A stretch of 64,000 nt of DNA from Apoderus coryli (Eukaryota > Arthropoda > Insecta > Coleoptera > Attelabidae): contig OU452202.1 in assembly GCA_911728435.2 (NCBI GenBank), positions 11,821,135 through 11,885,134 of the forward strand. Direction: 5' to 3'. Below, one piece after another: positions 1 through 12,199 of this stretch (position 1 is its first letter; every line of letters begins with the position of its first letter). The notes beneath the pieces were generated by a model. The model had not been told where the DNA came from. It made no database searches and was given only the letters and a program-made list of their open reading frames with translations. The position numbers and the translations under genes are program-made.

Positions 1-1742
1 CAGGATAAGATCATAACAGCTATTTCAATTATGACAATAAACTTTAACACCAAACGTTTGGGTTAGTATGGGATAGGAAACTCACTAAACACCAAATTTA
101 GCATTTTTCCATTTTAGTTAAAGTTTACATATGCTACAGGGCTTCCAATAATAATTGGGAATTAATATCCATATAACCTTGTAACTTATATAACTCGGAA
201 TATTGGAGTCACCGACAACCAAGGATTTGTCTCATTTAATGGAGATCCAACGTGATAATTGATTTCACATTATAAGTATTTGAAACGCAATACCTGCCTT
301 CTATACTATGCCGGTATAATGCGCGGGAGATAAAAAAGTATCGACTGATAGAATATAAAACAATAGTTTTAATAAATTGTTACGATAAACAATCATTTCA
401 TTAAATATCTTCTGATCCCGCCGTCTATGGATAAAGTAGTTGAATGAGAAGGGGAAAACTTATTGAGCAGACCATTTTGTTTCTTTATGGCTCTTTCCAA
501 GATTAAGGTAACAATGGCGTGCTGGTGCGAGCGCAAGGCATGAAATTGAGTGTTTTATATTCACGGAATGTGTCACTCATAATAAGCGTTGTTTATCTTA
601 ACTTCTACTATTTTATGCGTCGTGGCGGCAGCAGAGTATACCTAATATATTTATAACGTTTTGCATGAAGATTGCTTCTTAAGAGGAAAACGAAATTATA
701 TTGACGCTTATTCTTGTACAAAGATGAGTTTTTTAAATGGTGAGCCAACGTTTCTAAATGTAATTTTCTTAGACGACTTTTATTATGTTGGAAAAGGAAA
801 CGACAAATTGATTAGGTAGGTACGTAGAGAATAAAAATAAAATGTCAATGTATGAGTAGAATTTTATATTTACAAATATAGAAATTTGTGATATGTTCAG
901 TTCAGTTGTCGCGTGTTTTATTTTCAATAATGCCTAGTTGAGTCGTTAGAAATTCCGGAAGGTTTAAGTATTTTTGTCTCGCTAAAATCCCTTAACTTTA
1001 CACAAGCTACAGACAGTTTTGTCTGTCAAATTTAGGAAATAAAATGCAACGTTGCCAGATTGTATTAATAAGTTACCAAAAATAATATAAATATAACTGG
1101 ATAAAACACCACCGTTTAAATATAGACGTTGAATACGACTAACAGTATACGCACTTTTCCAATCCGAACATCCTCGACCAACGCCCGTTATTGAAGGCAC
1201 CAGATAAATGATTTCCCCTTACCGATGACTTTCTCCGTCTTGTGTTCATCCTAAACTAACCCAACTACCTACTTTATTCTAAAATTATAAATAAAAAAGT
1301 AAAAATAATAATTATAACATCCTAAACTAACCCAACTACCTAGCCGCTTATATTTTCACGTAGCAAATTCCACGCGTATGCGAAATGAATCTAACCTAGT
1401 AAGTCAAATCGAAATAGTTGTGTATCATATAGCTACCTACTATTTAATTTTTTTAGCTTGCAAATATGCTTTAATTAGGTATATCAACGCCTATGGAAGA
1501 TAAATTATTGTTAAAATATCATATTTTTATTCAATCTTTACGGAAAAAGTGACAAAATTACCAGGTTTGTAATAGTTACATAAATATATGCGATTTTTAT
1601 GGGATTTCAATTTTGATTTTCGGCTTAAATAATGGTTTTATCGCAATTTTTTTTTAAATGTACTACAATTTCAAATGCTGCCTTTCTAATTAAAAAAAAC
1701 GCGTTTTCAATTACCGAAATCCTGGAGGGAAGCTGGCCTAAC
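1..1742. other. AT-rich non-coding sequence
   Basis: I see no gene here. The stretch probably belongs to an upstream intron of the robo gene or to intergenic DNA. The only structure noted is a 24-bp block of CCTAA-like sequence present twice, at 1247-1270 and 1318-1341, 71 bp apart. Confidence 0.5.
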
Positions 1743-2290
1743 TAATAATAATAATAATCTTTATTGGTCTTTTTAACAATACAATAAAATCTGTACAGGT
1801 CAATTTCTTACATACACAATACAGATAAGTCAATATATAAATAGAGAATAATTTAATCAGTCAAATTAACGGAAAGGACATAAACATACAAGTAAACAAG
1901 ACAACTATACAAAAAAAAAAACATTGAGGTAACACTATAAAAAATTATTCAATCGAAACGGAAAACTCTTGAAGGCTGTAGAATGCGCCACTTATCAAAA
2001 TTTGTTTCAATTTGCTCTTCACACAGTCTCAGATTGGCAGTTCCTAATGTCAGAATAATAACCGCCAACGTATAAGGGAGACTTTTTAAAAAATTCGTGT
2101 TTGGGACGAGGTAGTAGTAGCTGATTCCTTCCTCGTGTTTGGTAATTGTGATTGTCCCCACACGTTGGCGTCAGACCCCTATTATTATAAGTCACTCTGA
2201 GTAACTTATACATGTAGACGCACGGAACAGCGAGAATCGCGTTCTTTTTAAAGGCTTTTCTACAGGTTCCTCTAAACGGTATACCAAAAA
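1743..2290 (-). mobile_element. 3' end of a non-LTR retrotransposon (LINE)
   Basis: Read on the minus strand, 2290 to about 1930 encodes the C-terminal tail typical of jockey/CR1-like ORF2 proteins. It has a CRKAFKKNAIL block, then HNYQTRGRNQLLLP, then an FFKKSPLYVGG block, after which the frame breaks. The sequence runs on through a 3' UTR into an (AAT)n tail at 1743-1760, the usual LINE terminus. Only the 3' end is present, as expected for 5'-truncated retrotransposition. The frame is not intact, so this is a dead copy. Confidence 0.65.
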
Positions 2291-4430
2291 TACATCTGAT
2301 TGCCCTTTATATGCACTAAAACCTCTACCGACAGTAATAAAAATAACTACAGGGACTGGAAAAAGTATTGGGTTAATGATAAATCGAAAAAAAAAAGAGT
2401 TTGCAAATAAATATATGAATGAAACAAATAATTTTTGGCAACGTGTTATATTTCTCAGATTAGTCTAAATATAATCAGATGGACATCATATGGTATGGCG
2501 AAGACTTAATGTGGAATTTAAACAAGGAAATTTGTGTCCGACAGTGAAACACGGTATTGTAACCATTATTTGTTCAATAGTTTTTCTTACATTAATTAAA
2601 TGAAAGAAGATCTATCAAATTAGATAATAATTTTTAAATAAAAACCTCAAGTGGATGAAACTTTTTGCAGTCACTGTATCAGACACGGCTTATATACGAC
2701 ACGAGCGGAACATGTTGGGAGTTTAAGCATCAAGATTTTTATGTGCAAATCCAGCGTCTTCTTTTAAATATTTATCATCAGATAAGGTCTGAAAATAATG
2801 AAGTGACGAATACACATATTACAAAAATTTTACGTTCTATAGAAAGTGTCACTGACTAAGTGAGTAAAATTTGTTGTTATTTTATAATATCAGAAGCATA
2901 TTATTATAAATGTCTCTACTTATATATGCATAACAAGTATTAAGAATAGTATTAATTATTATAAAGCTATGTTTCTTGCTGTTCGAACACGGACTAGGTA
3001 AGTGTGCATCTATGTCTAAACGTCTAAAGACAAAAACAGTCTTTTTCAGTGTAGGTTTATATGTTGCCGTGTTGGAGCGGCAAGGAAAATTACAGTATAC
3101 TTTTATACAAATCAGTGTTAATACATAAAGGATTTTTAAAATATCGTAGGACATGTATGGTTATGAAAAGTTAAAAGGGTGCGCCTATGGACAGCTACGG
3201 TCGGTATTGACATTGCAAAGGGATATCGAGTTGTGGTTTTTTATATCATTTTAAACTAAAATTAGAAAGACTATATACAATGATTCGTCCATTCTGCCAA
3301 ACACAATTACATTCTCTACTAACCCTCACCATCCATAAACAATTGTTAATAGTAATTAATAGCACACACCAAATTCAAGAAATCCTAAATTTCATCCATG
3401 ACGTTATTGTCAATTTCTATTAACGCACTGGGAAATAAATGTATATAACGCAATATCCTAAAACAATTTAAATTTTCCATTAAAATGTCGCGTTCAAAAT
3501 TGAAATCGGGAAATCTGAAATCTCTCACACGCACCCTTATCTATGTATCTCTCTCTCTTTCGCTCACCAAAATAAAAACACATACCTAAGTATTATACTG
3601 ACTGACTGACTAAAAACACATACACATAATAGAGACACAGGGTGTTGAGGAGAGAAAAGGCAAGACTATAGAAAAGAGGAAATGAAAACAGCTGAACTGA
3701 TATATCAGTCAATCCGTTGCAATACTCTCTGGCAACTATCTCAATTTCCTGCCATTCCGAATTGACTTTAAATTCGAGTTTAACTTGGCGTTGAGAGTTG
3801 CTACAATAAAAAAAATCTTAATATACAGAACTTGCTTGCAATATTTGAATCGTTAAACATTATAGTATAGGTTAATTTTATTTTTAGTATATAAAAACAG
3901 TGATAGGCTATTCGTTATCCGGATAAACGAGCCTGTTTAATCCGATAAACAAGAAAAATTTACCAATATGTAAGTAATCAATATTTAATAAGAAATATAT
4001 AACAAGATTGGTAGAATGTTCGACAGGACGTTTCAGGTTACGTTTCTGTCAAGTATGTCAAAATTTGTTTTGTGAGGACGCGAATATTTTGAAAATTAAT
4101 TAATTAGTTATAAATCCAACCTGATATTTTACATTAATTTGTCAAGGTATTGTGGTTTTCGACATATGTTGATGATTTGTGATTTGTTTTTAAACGGTTC
4201 TGTTTTCTGGTTGCTATGGTAATGGGTCAAAATTAAGACATTATATTGTTGAAAAGTAGAGGTGTGAAATTTCCAAAGAAAGAAAAGTAATATACTTATT
4301 ATCTCTTTTTAATATATTATGGTTATCGAAGAATTTTGTTCACATTAACAAGATGTATCTAAGCAAGTATGTCAGCCAGCTTGTCTTTTCTCAATGAAGT
4401 CTATTATCATTTGTACACTTTTAATAAGAA
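2291..4430. other. non-coding sequence, no gene seen
   Basis: AT-rich sequence with short chance ORFs only (longest about 90 codons, no recognisable motif). A pyrimidine-rich stretch lies near 3540-3565 and a short CTGA run near 3596-3612. Confidence 0.5.
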
Positions 4431-5145
4431 TCGGTTGTGTCACCCCAAAACTTATAATATAATCAAAAATATATGACCTGCGTAACGAAACAGAATTTTA
4501 ATAATTATTATTATTATAATAATTGTATTACTTTCATTATTTCCAATAAAGTAACGTAATAAACTACTACCACTTCATTCAAAAATTAGAAAAAAAAAAT
4601 ATTGCCAGAGCTGGAATCAAACCCAGAACCTTCCGCATGCGAAGCGCACGCTCTGTCAATGACGCCAAAAAACCCTTTATCAAAAAATTACTATATTATA
4701 TTCTATTAAGAGTTATCTATAGGTTCCAACTACCTAACTAAACACAATATTCTTGAGAATTACGGGGGAGAATATCAAAAGTAACCTATGGCTGTAAAGC
4801 AGATAAAAAATGCTTTAAAATCATGTGTCACTACTACGCTATTTGAAAATTTGGCGGTTGTGTCTACCCCTATCACAGGGCTAAAGCGAGGTCAACCAAA
4901 AACTAATGGGTTCATCCTAGGACTCCTCAAACTAATATGCCAAAATTTGGCTCAATTAGTTGAAGCTTTTAGGCGCTATCGTGGAAAAATACAGATGTAT
5001 AGACACAGAGATGACAGACTTCCATCTGGAAATGGTCTTAATTGTCTCAAGGGACTTCAAAATGGTTATATCCGTCTTTATCTCAATTTTTTTTTTAGCG
5101 CGTTCACAATACTTTCACTATGGGGTCGGGAAAGTAAAAAAGAGC
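4431..5145. repeat. interspersed repeat A, copy 1 (contains a tRNA-like block)
   Basis: The block starting at ATCGGTTGTGTCACCCCAAA (about 4431) is found again, in the same orientation and order, at 34132-35262. Both copies share the tRNA-like segment, a CTGTAAAGCAGAT-type segment, a CTATCACAGGGCT segment, a CTTCCATCTGGAAATGG segment and an AGCGCGTTCACAATACTTTC terminus. The 170-codon ORF at 4788-5300 lies inside this repeat and is not preserved in copy 2, so I do not call it a gene. The tRNA-like block suggests a composite or SINE-derived element. Confidence 0.65.
4601..4665 (-). repeat. tRNA-derived block inside repeat A
   Basis: On the minus strand this reads as an A-box-like AGAGCG segment, a CTTC/GAAG anticodon-type hairpin around GCATGCG, and a B-box-like GGTTTGATTCC. 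The second copy (34309-34370) keeps a better B box, GGTTCGAATCC. There is no full acceptor stem, so it is a tRNA relic or SINE head, not a working tRNA gene. Confidence 0.5.
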
Positions 5146-5587
5146 TTGCGAAAGGGGCAAATAAAGCTTCGAAACGTCGCAATGTTGTTTTACTACTACT
5201 TGTTCTAGAATCTACAATTGCAATAAATATTGCAATTCCAAGGACAAATAACTTTATTAAAATATTAAATTATAAAAATATTCAAATTGAAACTTTATAG
5301 AATTAGTTGTAGGCACCATTTTCCAATTATTGTCATCGTCATATTCTTACTTTTTTAACCAGTTCTGATTTATTTTTATTTTAGATAAAAAAATTGTAAA
5401 AAAACAACTAAGCTTATTGTTGATTTTGATTCAAGGGTAGTTAATTTCATTTGCTTTGCTACACTCTTAATTCTAAAGTCTAATGTATCTTGTAGGAAAT
5501 AATTATAATGATAAGTAATGATAAGTAAAACTTCGTCTGCTCCACAAACAATTCTTTAATTTGATTAATATTGCGTCATAAACTATA

Positions 5588-5631
5588 AACCATACATGTT
5601 TCGAGACACATTGTTCTCATCATCAGTGGTC
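5588..5631 (-). ncRNA. hammerhead-ribozyme-like motif (left arm of foldback)
   Basis: On the minus strand GACCA precedes CTGATGA. A bulged T and a GAGA/TCTC stem with an 8-nt loop follow, then GAAA, a very short helix III ending in GTA, then TGGTT, which pairs with the first GACCA through one G-U. The conserved CUGANGA and GAAA core is present. The extra T before stem II departs from the canonical core, so activity is uncertain. Confidence 0.45.
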
Positions 5632-6079
5632 ATTGAAACAAGGGGGGATTTAATACAGAAATTTATATAAAATACTTGTTCGAATCATTTGTAGAAAAAA
5701 TATTTTTATGACAATTTAAACATTAAAATTTTGTAAGTTCATTTGAGAATTACTATTACAACATTTTTAACTTAGAAACATTATATTGCTGTGTAACTTT
5801 AAATTTATATCGAATCGCCATTTTATAATCATCGTTAGAACGCAGTTCGTTGTGAATTTTTAAAAATTTAAATTTAAACCAAGATGAAGTCGAAAAATAG
5901 ATATAAATTTAAAGTTAAACAGCAATATAATGTTTCTAAGTTAAAAATGTTGTAATAATAATTCTCAAATGAACTTACAAAATTTTAATGTTTAAATTGT
6001 CATAAAAATATTTTTTCTACAAATGATTCGAACAAGTATTTTATATAAATTTCTGTATTAAATCCCCCCCTGTTTCAAT

Positions 6080-6123
6080 GACCACTGATGATGAGAACAA
6101 TGTGTCTCGAAACATGTATGGTT
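6080..6123 (+). ncRNA. hammerhead-ribozyme-like motif (right arm of foldback)
   Basis: Mirror copy of the left-arm motif: GACCA (6080-6084), CTGATGA (6085-6091), a T, GAGA/TCTC stem (6093-6096 with 6105-6108), GAAA (6109-6112), predicted cleavage after A6118, then TGGTT closing stem I. It carries the same bulged base before stem II, so the bulge is a family trait and not a random mutation. Confidence 0.45.
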
Positions 6124-6195
6124 TATAGTTTATGACGCAATATTAATAAAATTAAAGAATTGTTTGTGGAGCAGACGAAGTTTTACTTATCATTA

Positions 6196-7050
6196 CATGA
6201 TAAACTCCACGCATAATGGACTATTTCTATTACATGGAAATCATTATATTTAAGCTTAACGCGATATCAAAATTTTGTTAAATGTGTAATTGTTTTTTGT
6301 ATTTATCATACACCTTGAAAGTGACAGCTTGTCCTCACATATATGCTTTACCGTAATTTCATATAACCCATGGAATATTTATTGTAGTAATCAACACATC
6401 CCCCATTTTACTTACAGAGACATTTTAGGTCAAACGTATTGGCACATTAATTTTTATTTGGGAAACTGCAAATGGGTATTTGGTAATTGCCTAAAATTAC
6501 ATTCAATTTTGCATGTGATTGCTATCCAGTATATACGTTATATGTATCCAGATCCAGTCTACTACATCACACTAACAATAAAAATAAACGTACGTATGTT
6601 CCGATGACACTATTACCGTAATATCAATATTCGGAAGCCCATATCATGGCAATAAATGTAGTTTTTATGATATTGGTTCCAAGTTTTATATAACTAAATC
6701 TAAATAAATATATGTACACTGTGATATTTGACACAGCTATTAATAAAACACATATTTTGTTTATATTATCTTGTTTTGTGTTAAATTTTCTATGCAAAAC
6801 CACTAACTTCGAGCTATTTTTTCAGTAGACTAGAGATTGAGCTTTAGTGAGAAATACGAATAGATATTATGAACTTGAATAGTTTTTTATGCGTTCGTAG
6901 TTACTTATCTGGTTGGGCAAACTTATGGCTAAACTTTCGCGTACTCTGATTAGTAGTTTCCTAACGGAACACTCTACACAACACAATTAAAAAGTACAAC
7001 AATTCCCCACCTGCACATTAGAATATTATAATTATTAGTATGTGAGACCT
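6196..7050. other. non-coding sequence
   Basis: No conserved gene. A 105-codon ORF at 6290-6607 starts in plain AT-rich sequence and shows no recognisable domain. I treat it as a chance ORF. Confidence 0.45.
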
Positions 7051-7054
7051 GTTT

Positions 7055-7520
7055 CAAGGGCCTCGGCCCCATCGTTCAAGGACTTCAAGAAGGACTTAAT
7101 ACTACTTTGGCTCTAATTGACTTTAGTAAGGCGTTGGATAGTTTCGACCTTGCATTGCTTTATAATAATTAAAAAAGTGAAATTCTTCTTTAGGTTATAG
7201 GATATTTGTGTTTAATTTTTTGAAAGTTCAACTAAACGTTACCAAATGGTTTTTATTGCACCGAACTCATTAGATTACTCATAAATTACACGCCGGGTGC
7301 CACAATAAGGCCGTGTTTTAGTGCCTATACATTATCTTGCCTACAAAGCAGATTTTTTCACATATCTAAAATATTGCACTCTTCATAATATGTATGCCGA
7401 CGATTCTCAATTATACATAAGCTTTTTGCGGAACAACTTTATTCAGGCAGCAATTAAAATTAATCATGTTTTACTTATCTCTCTGAATAAAACACGTCTA
7501 CGCCACAAAATGATTTGTTG
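7055..7520 (+). pseudogene. LINE reverse transcriptase fragment
   Basis: Two RT blocks are recognisable in different frames. LALIDFSKALDSFDLALLYN (near 7108-7165) is the first catalytic block of non-LTR RTs. NMYADDSQLYISF (near 7390-7430) carries the YADD active-site box and is followed by an INHxLL segment. The sequence between them is deleted or frameshifted, so the copy is inactive. The clade is probably jockey/CR1-like, judged by the DSQLYISF context. Confidence 0.65.
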
Positions 7521-8879
7521 ATGAATGATTTGAAATAAAAACTAAAATCACGGATAATTCTATGAATAAAAATAATAATATTTATTTGATTCAATCGCAA
7601 ATATTTACGTGCACGCAAAGTTGCATTAATTGGTTCGTATGCGCAACTTGTTTTGGTCGAGTAGCTTTATTTGAAATTGCGATTAAACGTGTGCATCCCT
7701 ACTTGCGTGCACGCAAAAGATTCAGTCACTCGTTACGTTGGCAGTTATCTTTGTCGAGATCAACCAATCAAATGTTTGGATTTTATGAAATTTTCGATGA
7801 CGTATAATATTTGTTATTGGTTTGATGTTTTAAAGTTGGAATTTTCTAAATTGTTATTAGTTTTTCGTGATTGTTTTTATTAGAAATTTATTTAATACTC
7901 CCGAGTCTGTGAATTTATTGTATTGCTATTGTTGTGTAAAGCATAAATATGAGTTGCCGGGAGAACAAAAAAAGCGCTCTAAAGTAAAAGCATCAAACTG
8001 CGGCCTTATAACGCGGTTTTCATTATATAAAATCTCCGCCACTTCAAGGCCAGCCAAAAATAAACAAACTGAAATAACTCAATAAAAAAACTTTAAAACT
8101 AACAAAATGATTAAAAGATCAATCACGCGATATTTAAAAATTATTTGATCTGAAATGTCAAAAATAAAATACTAGTATACCCGCATATGCGCAAAAGTTG
8201 CGAGTGGTACAAATGTATATCGCTCGCAGTGCCTTTCAAATAAGCCGTGCACTAATTTGTAATCACCGGCTCAACCTACGATTTCTTTTTTTTCTCAATA
8301 CAGGAATATTGTAAATTGAAATCTGGTAAAAATAAATAAATAAATAAATTTTTCAAAAAACGTCAACATACCATATTTTGACTAAATATCAATGTAGCAA
8401 TCATGGAATTTATATAATAAAAATATGCACACAATATTCTCTTTATTAATATTTATTTTTATGATTAAAAAAATATTCCTCCATATGTGCATTAAATACA
8501 TAGACAAATAAAATTATATTTTCCATCAAGTAGCTGTACGAATTTTCCGCTAAGAGGATTAAATTAATCAATAATAATATTAATACTGCAAAAACAAATG
8601 CAAAACATATTTTCCACTGGGAAAAGATAATTAACAGTTTTAAAATTTAATAATGCCCCCTATGTATTCTATTGTAGGAATACAATAATAGCACATGATA
8701 AATTTTGGATTGTAAAGAGATACGGTAGGCCATGGAATTATTGATAACTAATCCATTTTAATTATATTATTTATTAGTTATTTTATCAGACATTTGCAGC
8801 TTGCATTTGCTACATGAGCAACATTTTATTTGAAATTATTTTAGTCAGGAATGTCGGCTTTCCACCAAATCATTGTGTT
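7521..8879. other. non-coding sequence
   Basis: AT-rich. A perfect 14-bp palindrome TTGCGTGCACGCAA lies near 7713 and a related TGCACGCAA at about 7610. No gene is supported. Confidence 0.4.
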
Positions 8880-9055
8880 GCCGTTTTGTTAAAATTGGTT
8901 TAGTACGACCATTTCGCTCGTTAATCAACGTAAAGCTTTCGATATCATCCCGGTTTAACTCCATTCAGTACTTTCTGCACTCATACGTACAGTGTTTGTA
9001 TTACCCCTTCGCGATTGGTTGGTAAAATAGCAGTCTCTTCTAAAACTAGTTTTTT
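8880..9055 (+). pseudogene. possible LINE RT scrap
   Basis: Broken frames read LINQRKAFDIIPV, resembling the DFSKAFDxV block of non-LTR reverse transcriptases, followed by a plausible but frameshifted continuation. It is too short and degraded to classify. Confidence 0.35.
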
Positions 9056-9059
9056 TACA

Positions 9060-9245
9060 AAAATCGTCAACATTAAATCTGTGACTCTATAAATAGAGCA
9101 GAAAACTCTATGTGAGTTGCAGGGTCCGATGAATTCTCTTTCAGCTCCCTTTCTTGCCAGAGAGTCGACTATTTCATTTCCCTTTAAACCAAAGTGGCCA
9201 GGGATCCAGATGATAGTCAGATTATTGTTTTTCCTGATATTTGAG
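9060..9245 (-). pseudogene. LINE RNase H domain fragment
   Basis: On the minus strand the sequence reads NNLTIIWIPGHFGLKGNEIV followed by DSLARKGAEREF and a GPCNSH block. This matches the end of the RNase H domain carried by I/jockey-type non-LTR ORF2 proteins (the WIPGHxGxxGNExVDxLA signature). It is a fragment only. Confidence 0.7.
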
Positions 9246-9745
9246 AGTCTGTTTTAACAATTACACACTGTTCTTGATGGATCTTGATGAGATTATGCCC
9301 GCTTAAAAAAAAGTTTTTTGTTTGGATTTCGGGATTCACAAATCCAAAAATACACTTTCTTCAAAATTCACACAACCAATGAGCATACCTATAATACTCT
9401 TCTGTCGTGTATAGTATGTTAAATTCTCGCTTGTAAATATTAACGTATAAAATGTCAATTAAAATTGGGTGATTAACTGGTCAGTGCATATTCTTTATAT
9501 ACCTTTCCAGGATTCTACAAAAGTACAGCATTATCAATAATATTAAACAATATTCGGAATAGAAAATTCTGAAAGATTCTAACAAAGATAAACGATCAAA
9601 ACTTTTTGATATATGGTGCCCAATATAAGGTAAATTCACTACACTATAATAAAATGATGGCAATTTTCACAGTAGTATGAAAAAAGGATTTACATAATTT
9701 TACAATAGCCTAAAGCCTGATATGAAGTTTTTAGATGTGAGTCAG
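9246..9745. other. non-coding sequence
   Basis: Nothing recognised beyond AT-rich DNA and one 60-codon chance ORF on the minus strand. Confidence 0.4.
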
Positions 9746-9823
9746 TTTTCTTTTTAAAGATCATTAGGCTTGGAAAATTTAACGATAAAAAAATTCCAAG
9801 CCTAATTATCTATAAAAAGAAAA
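9746..9823. repeat. 78-nt near-perfect hairpin
   Basis: Positions 9746-9775 pair with 9794-9823 over 30 bp with two internal mismatches, leaving an 18-nt loop. Size and stem are in the range of an animal pre-miRNA, but a tiny foldback transposon relic would look the same. No neighbouring gene explains it. Confidence 0.6.
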
Positions 9824-10674
9824 ATCAGAAATGTTTAGTATATTTTATTTTACAATTTTTAAAATGCAATTTTTCCTCGAAGTGGCCTTAATACATTTCA
9901 TGCTACTGACGTTTGAATAATGAAATTTAGCTTTGCATATAAAATTTTATTAACTTAACCACTGATAATGGGACCGGGTGCTACGTATATGGTGTTGAGG
10001 TAAAGATGTATATGGGTATTTAAGACGTTGGGGTTACTACAGGAACTAAAACCCTACCAATTTTTCTCTTAAAAAGTAAAATGGTTTAAACTCACATTTT
10101 TGGACAATTTACGTATAAATCGAATAAATTCGAAGCTTTAATTAAATACGAAATGCCTTTGCTTTTTTTAAGAGCGTCTATTTGTAAAATATTAAAATAA
10201 TCTCTAATTTTTGTTTGTAATTAAATAGAAAAAAAAAAACTAAAAATTACAAAAAATTGCGACTTTTGTTGGCAATTTTATCTTTTTTTAATAATTTTTC
10301 ATGAAAAAACGTTAAGCTTTAAGCTCATGACATATATGATATCAATAAAAAGTATAGGAAAGGGACTTCTCTAATTTAAGGAGATTTACAGGGTCTCCTA
10401 TTTAGCAATTTCCCAAGAAAATACAATTTAGAAAATGTGACCACCCTAGAAAATGACAAATCAGAGGTCAATGAAATCCAGTAAAACGGGAATACAAGGA
10501 AATTCAAAAGGACCTGACACGTAAAATTGGTATGATTTTGGTTTCTATAATATCCTTAAATTTATGTCAAAATTCACCCTTATTTACAAATATTTCAAAA
10601 ACTACTGGGTCTAGGTCTATAAAGCCTTATGTCATTTTTCTTGTCTTTTAGAGCGGCATTTATTTATGTTAAAA
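9824..10674. other. non-coding sequence
   Basis: AT-rich sequence with homopolymer-rich patches (10200-10300). No gene seen. Confidence 0.4.
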
Positions 10675-10883
10675 TATACAGGGTGTCGCTTTAAGAAAAA
10701 GCAAGTTTGTTCTGCTGCGCATTTTTGAACTATCCTGTATAATTGAAAATATTTTTGGGTTGTACATCTCTTCACTCTTAAGCTTCAGTGCCGAAAAGTT
10801 TTGAAAAGGATTTTTTTGTCTATCGCCTATAGATCTTGAGTTATCTTCCGCCCACACACTTATGGGCCACCTTGTATATTTTT
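10675..10883. mobile_element. short TIR element with TATACAGGGTG-type ends
   Basis: The left end reads ATATACAGGGTGTCGC and the right end, reverse complemented, AATATACAAGGTGGCCC, giving imperfect inverted termini around about 209 bp. The same TACAGGGTG(T/G) terminus appears at 42857, 43282, 44066 and 44490. It is non-autonomous, with no coding capacity. Confidence 0.5.
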
Positions 10884-12170
10884 CGGAACCTTAGGTTCAT
10901 TAAAATTTAATTTTACTTAAACGAAATAAATTGAGTTAGAGGGATTAGCCATCGTAGGCCGAGACGCTACTGAGTTATAATAGTTTAGGTTATAATTATT
11001 ATGAAAATGCTTTAGCCTAATATTGTCAAGAACTGTTTCTTATTTTCAAATCTATTACGGACGTTCCTGTTACATCCAACATTTTTTACACAATTCACCC
11101 TGGTATCCCGAATTCCTGGTTTCGCACAATATTTACTTTTACCTGACGGTTGCAGCAATAAAGCACAGCATATAAACCTGCTGTTCACTTTCTCACGCTC
11201 CTCGATTTGGAAATAGGGAACACATAAAAAAGAATGCGAAAAAAGATAAAAGATTATTTATTTAAGAGAACGTAAACAATAAAATTAATCGTCTGAACTC
11301 GTTGGAAGAAAGAGTATCAATTTTCGTTGAACAAAATAGCTGGCTAGTTTTCTTAAGCGAAATAAAATGATGGAAACAAGAATGTTATTCAATCATGTTG
11401 TGGTGTGTCTGTTGGTTTCTGGTGGAAAAAATGGCAGGTAATTAAATGTTTGCAAGCAAAAATCTAATCTAATTTAAAAACTATTTGTTTTCTACTAATA
11501 AGAAGCATTAATCAACGTCAGTTGTTTGTTATTTGGTTGAGCTTTAGAAAAGATTGCTAATAAAGTACTTGCAGTTCAATCTTTTTAATAAAGACGATTA
11601 CTTTGCTGGCTGAGCCTTGTTTTAGACTTAATGGGGAAGAGGCATGTAAAGTGACATCAGCAAAAATTAATATAATATTAAGGCCGCGAAACATTAACTT
11701 AAACTGTTTAGGCATTCCAAAAGAGCTATTATTATTTAATGAATAACAATTCCAAAAGTTCAATATATTTATTTTATTACAGAAGCAGAAAATTACATAA
11801 TACGTTATGTATTACCGGCATTTCATCAATCGAAAATGGAATATCCGGTTCTAAACGAAGGGCTTCTCCACAACACCCCGAAAATGTATATATGCATATG
11901 TATCAAAATTCAATTACTTTAGGCAAACTAGTACTGTTTGTAATACACGGGCCTGTCTGTCTAAACCCTTTCATAAACAGTGATTGATATGGTCATCATG
12001 TACGAAATTTACCTCATTAGTAATTGGTGTATGTGTACAGATACAGGGTGAATTAATTTCATGTATAATCACGATATAATATACTATTATAGGTATTTTA
12101 TCGAAAACACCATCAAAGTGTCAGTCTGATATTGAAGAGTGTCCCTATTTTGATTCTAAAGAATGCTGTT
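10884..12170. other. non-coding sequence
   Basis: No gene recognised. Several ORFs below 85 codons have no motif and no conserved neighbours. Confidence 0.4.
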
Positions 12171-12199
12171 TTTAAATTATAATATATTGCACTGGGACT

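Larger units (their letters stand above)
5516..6195. repeat. foldback element with about 300-bp inverted arms
   Basis: The left arm (5516 to about 5815) is the near-perfect reverse complement of the right arm (about 5900 to 6195), separated by about 85 bp. The outermost 15 bases (TAATGATAAGTAAAA) pair exactly with the last 15. Each arm carries one hammerhead-like motif, so the two face opposite ways. No coding sequence is present. The element could fold into a long hairpin if transcribed. Confidence 0.8.

Noticed and set aside
4601..4665. Functional tRNA gene
   Set aside because: No acceptor stem and no complete cloverleaf; the block is shared with an interspersed repeat.
4788..5300. 170-codon plus-strand ORF
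   Set aside because: It lies within interspersed repeat A, and the second copy does not keep the frame. No domain is recognised.
6290..6607. 105-codon ORF
   Set aside because: AT-driven composition, no motif, no splice context; treated as chance.
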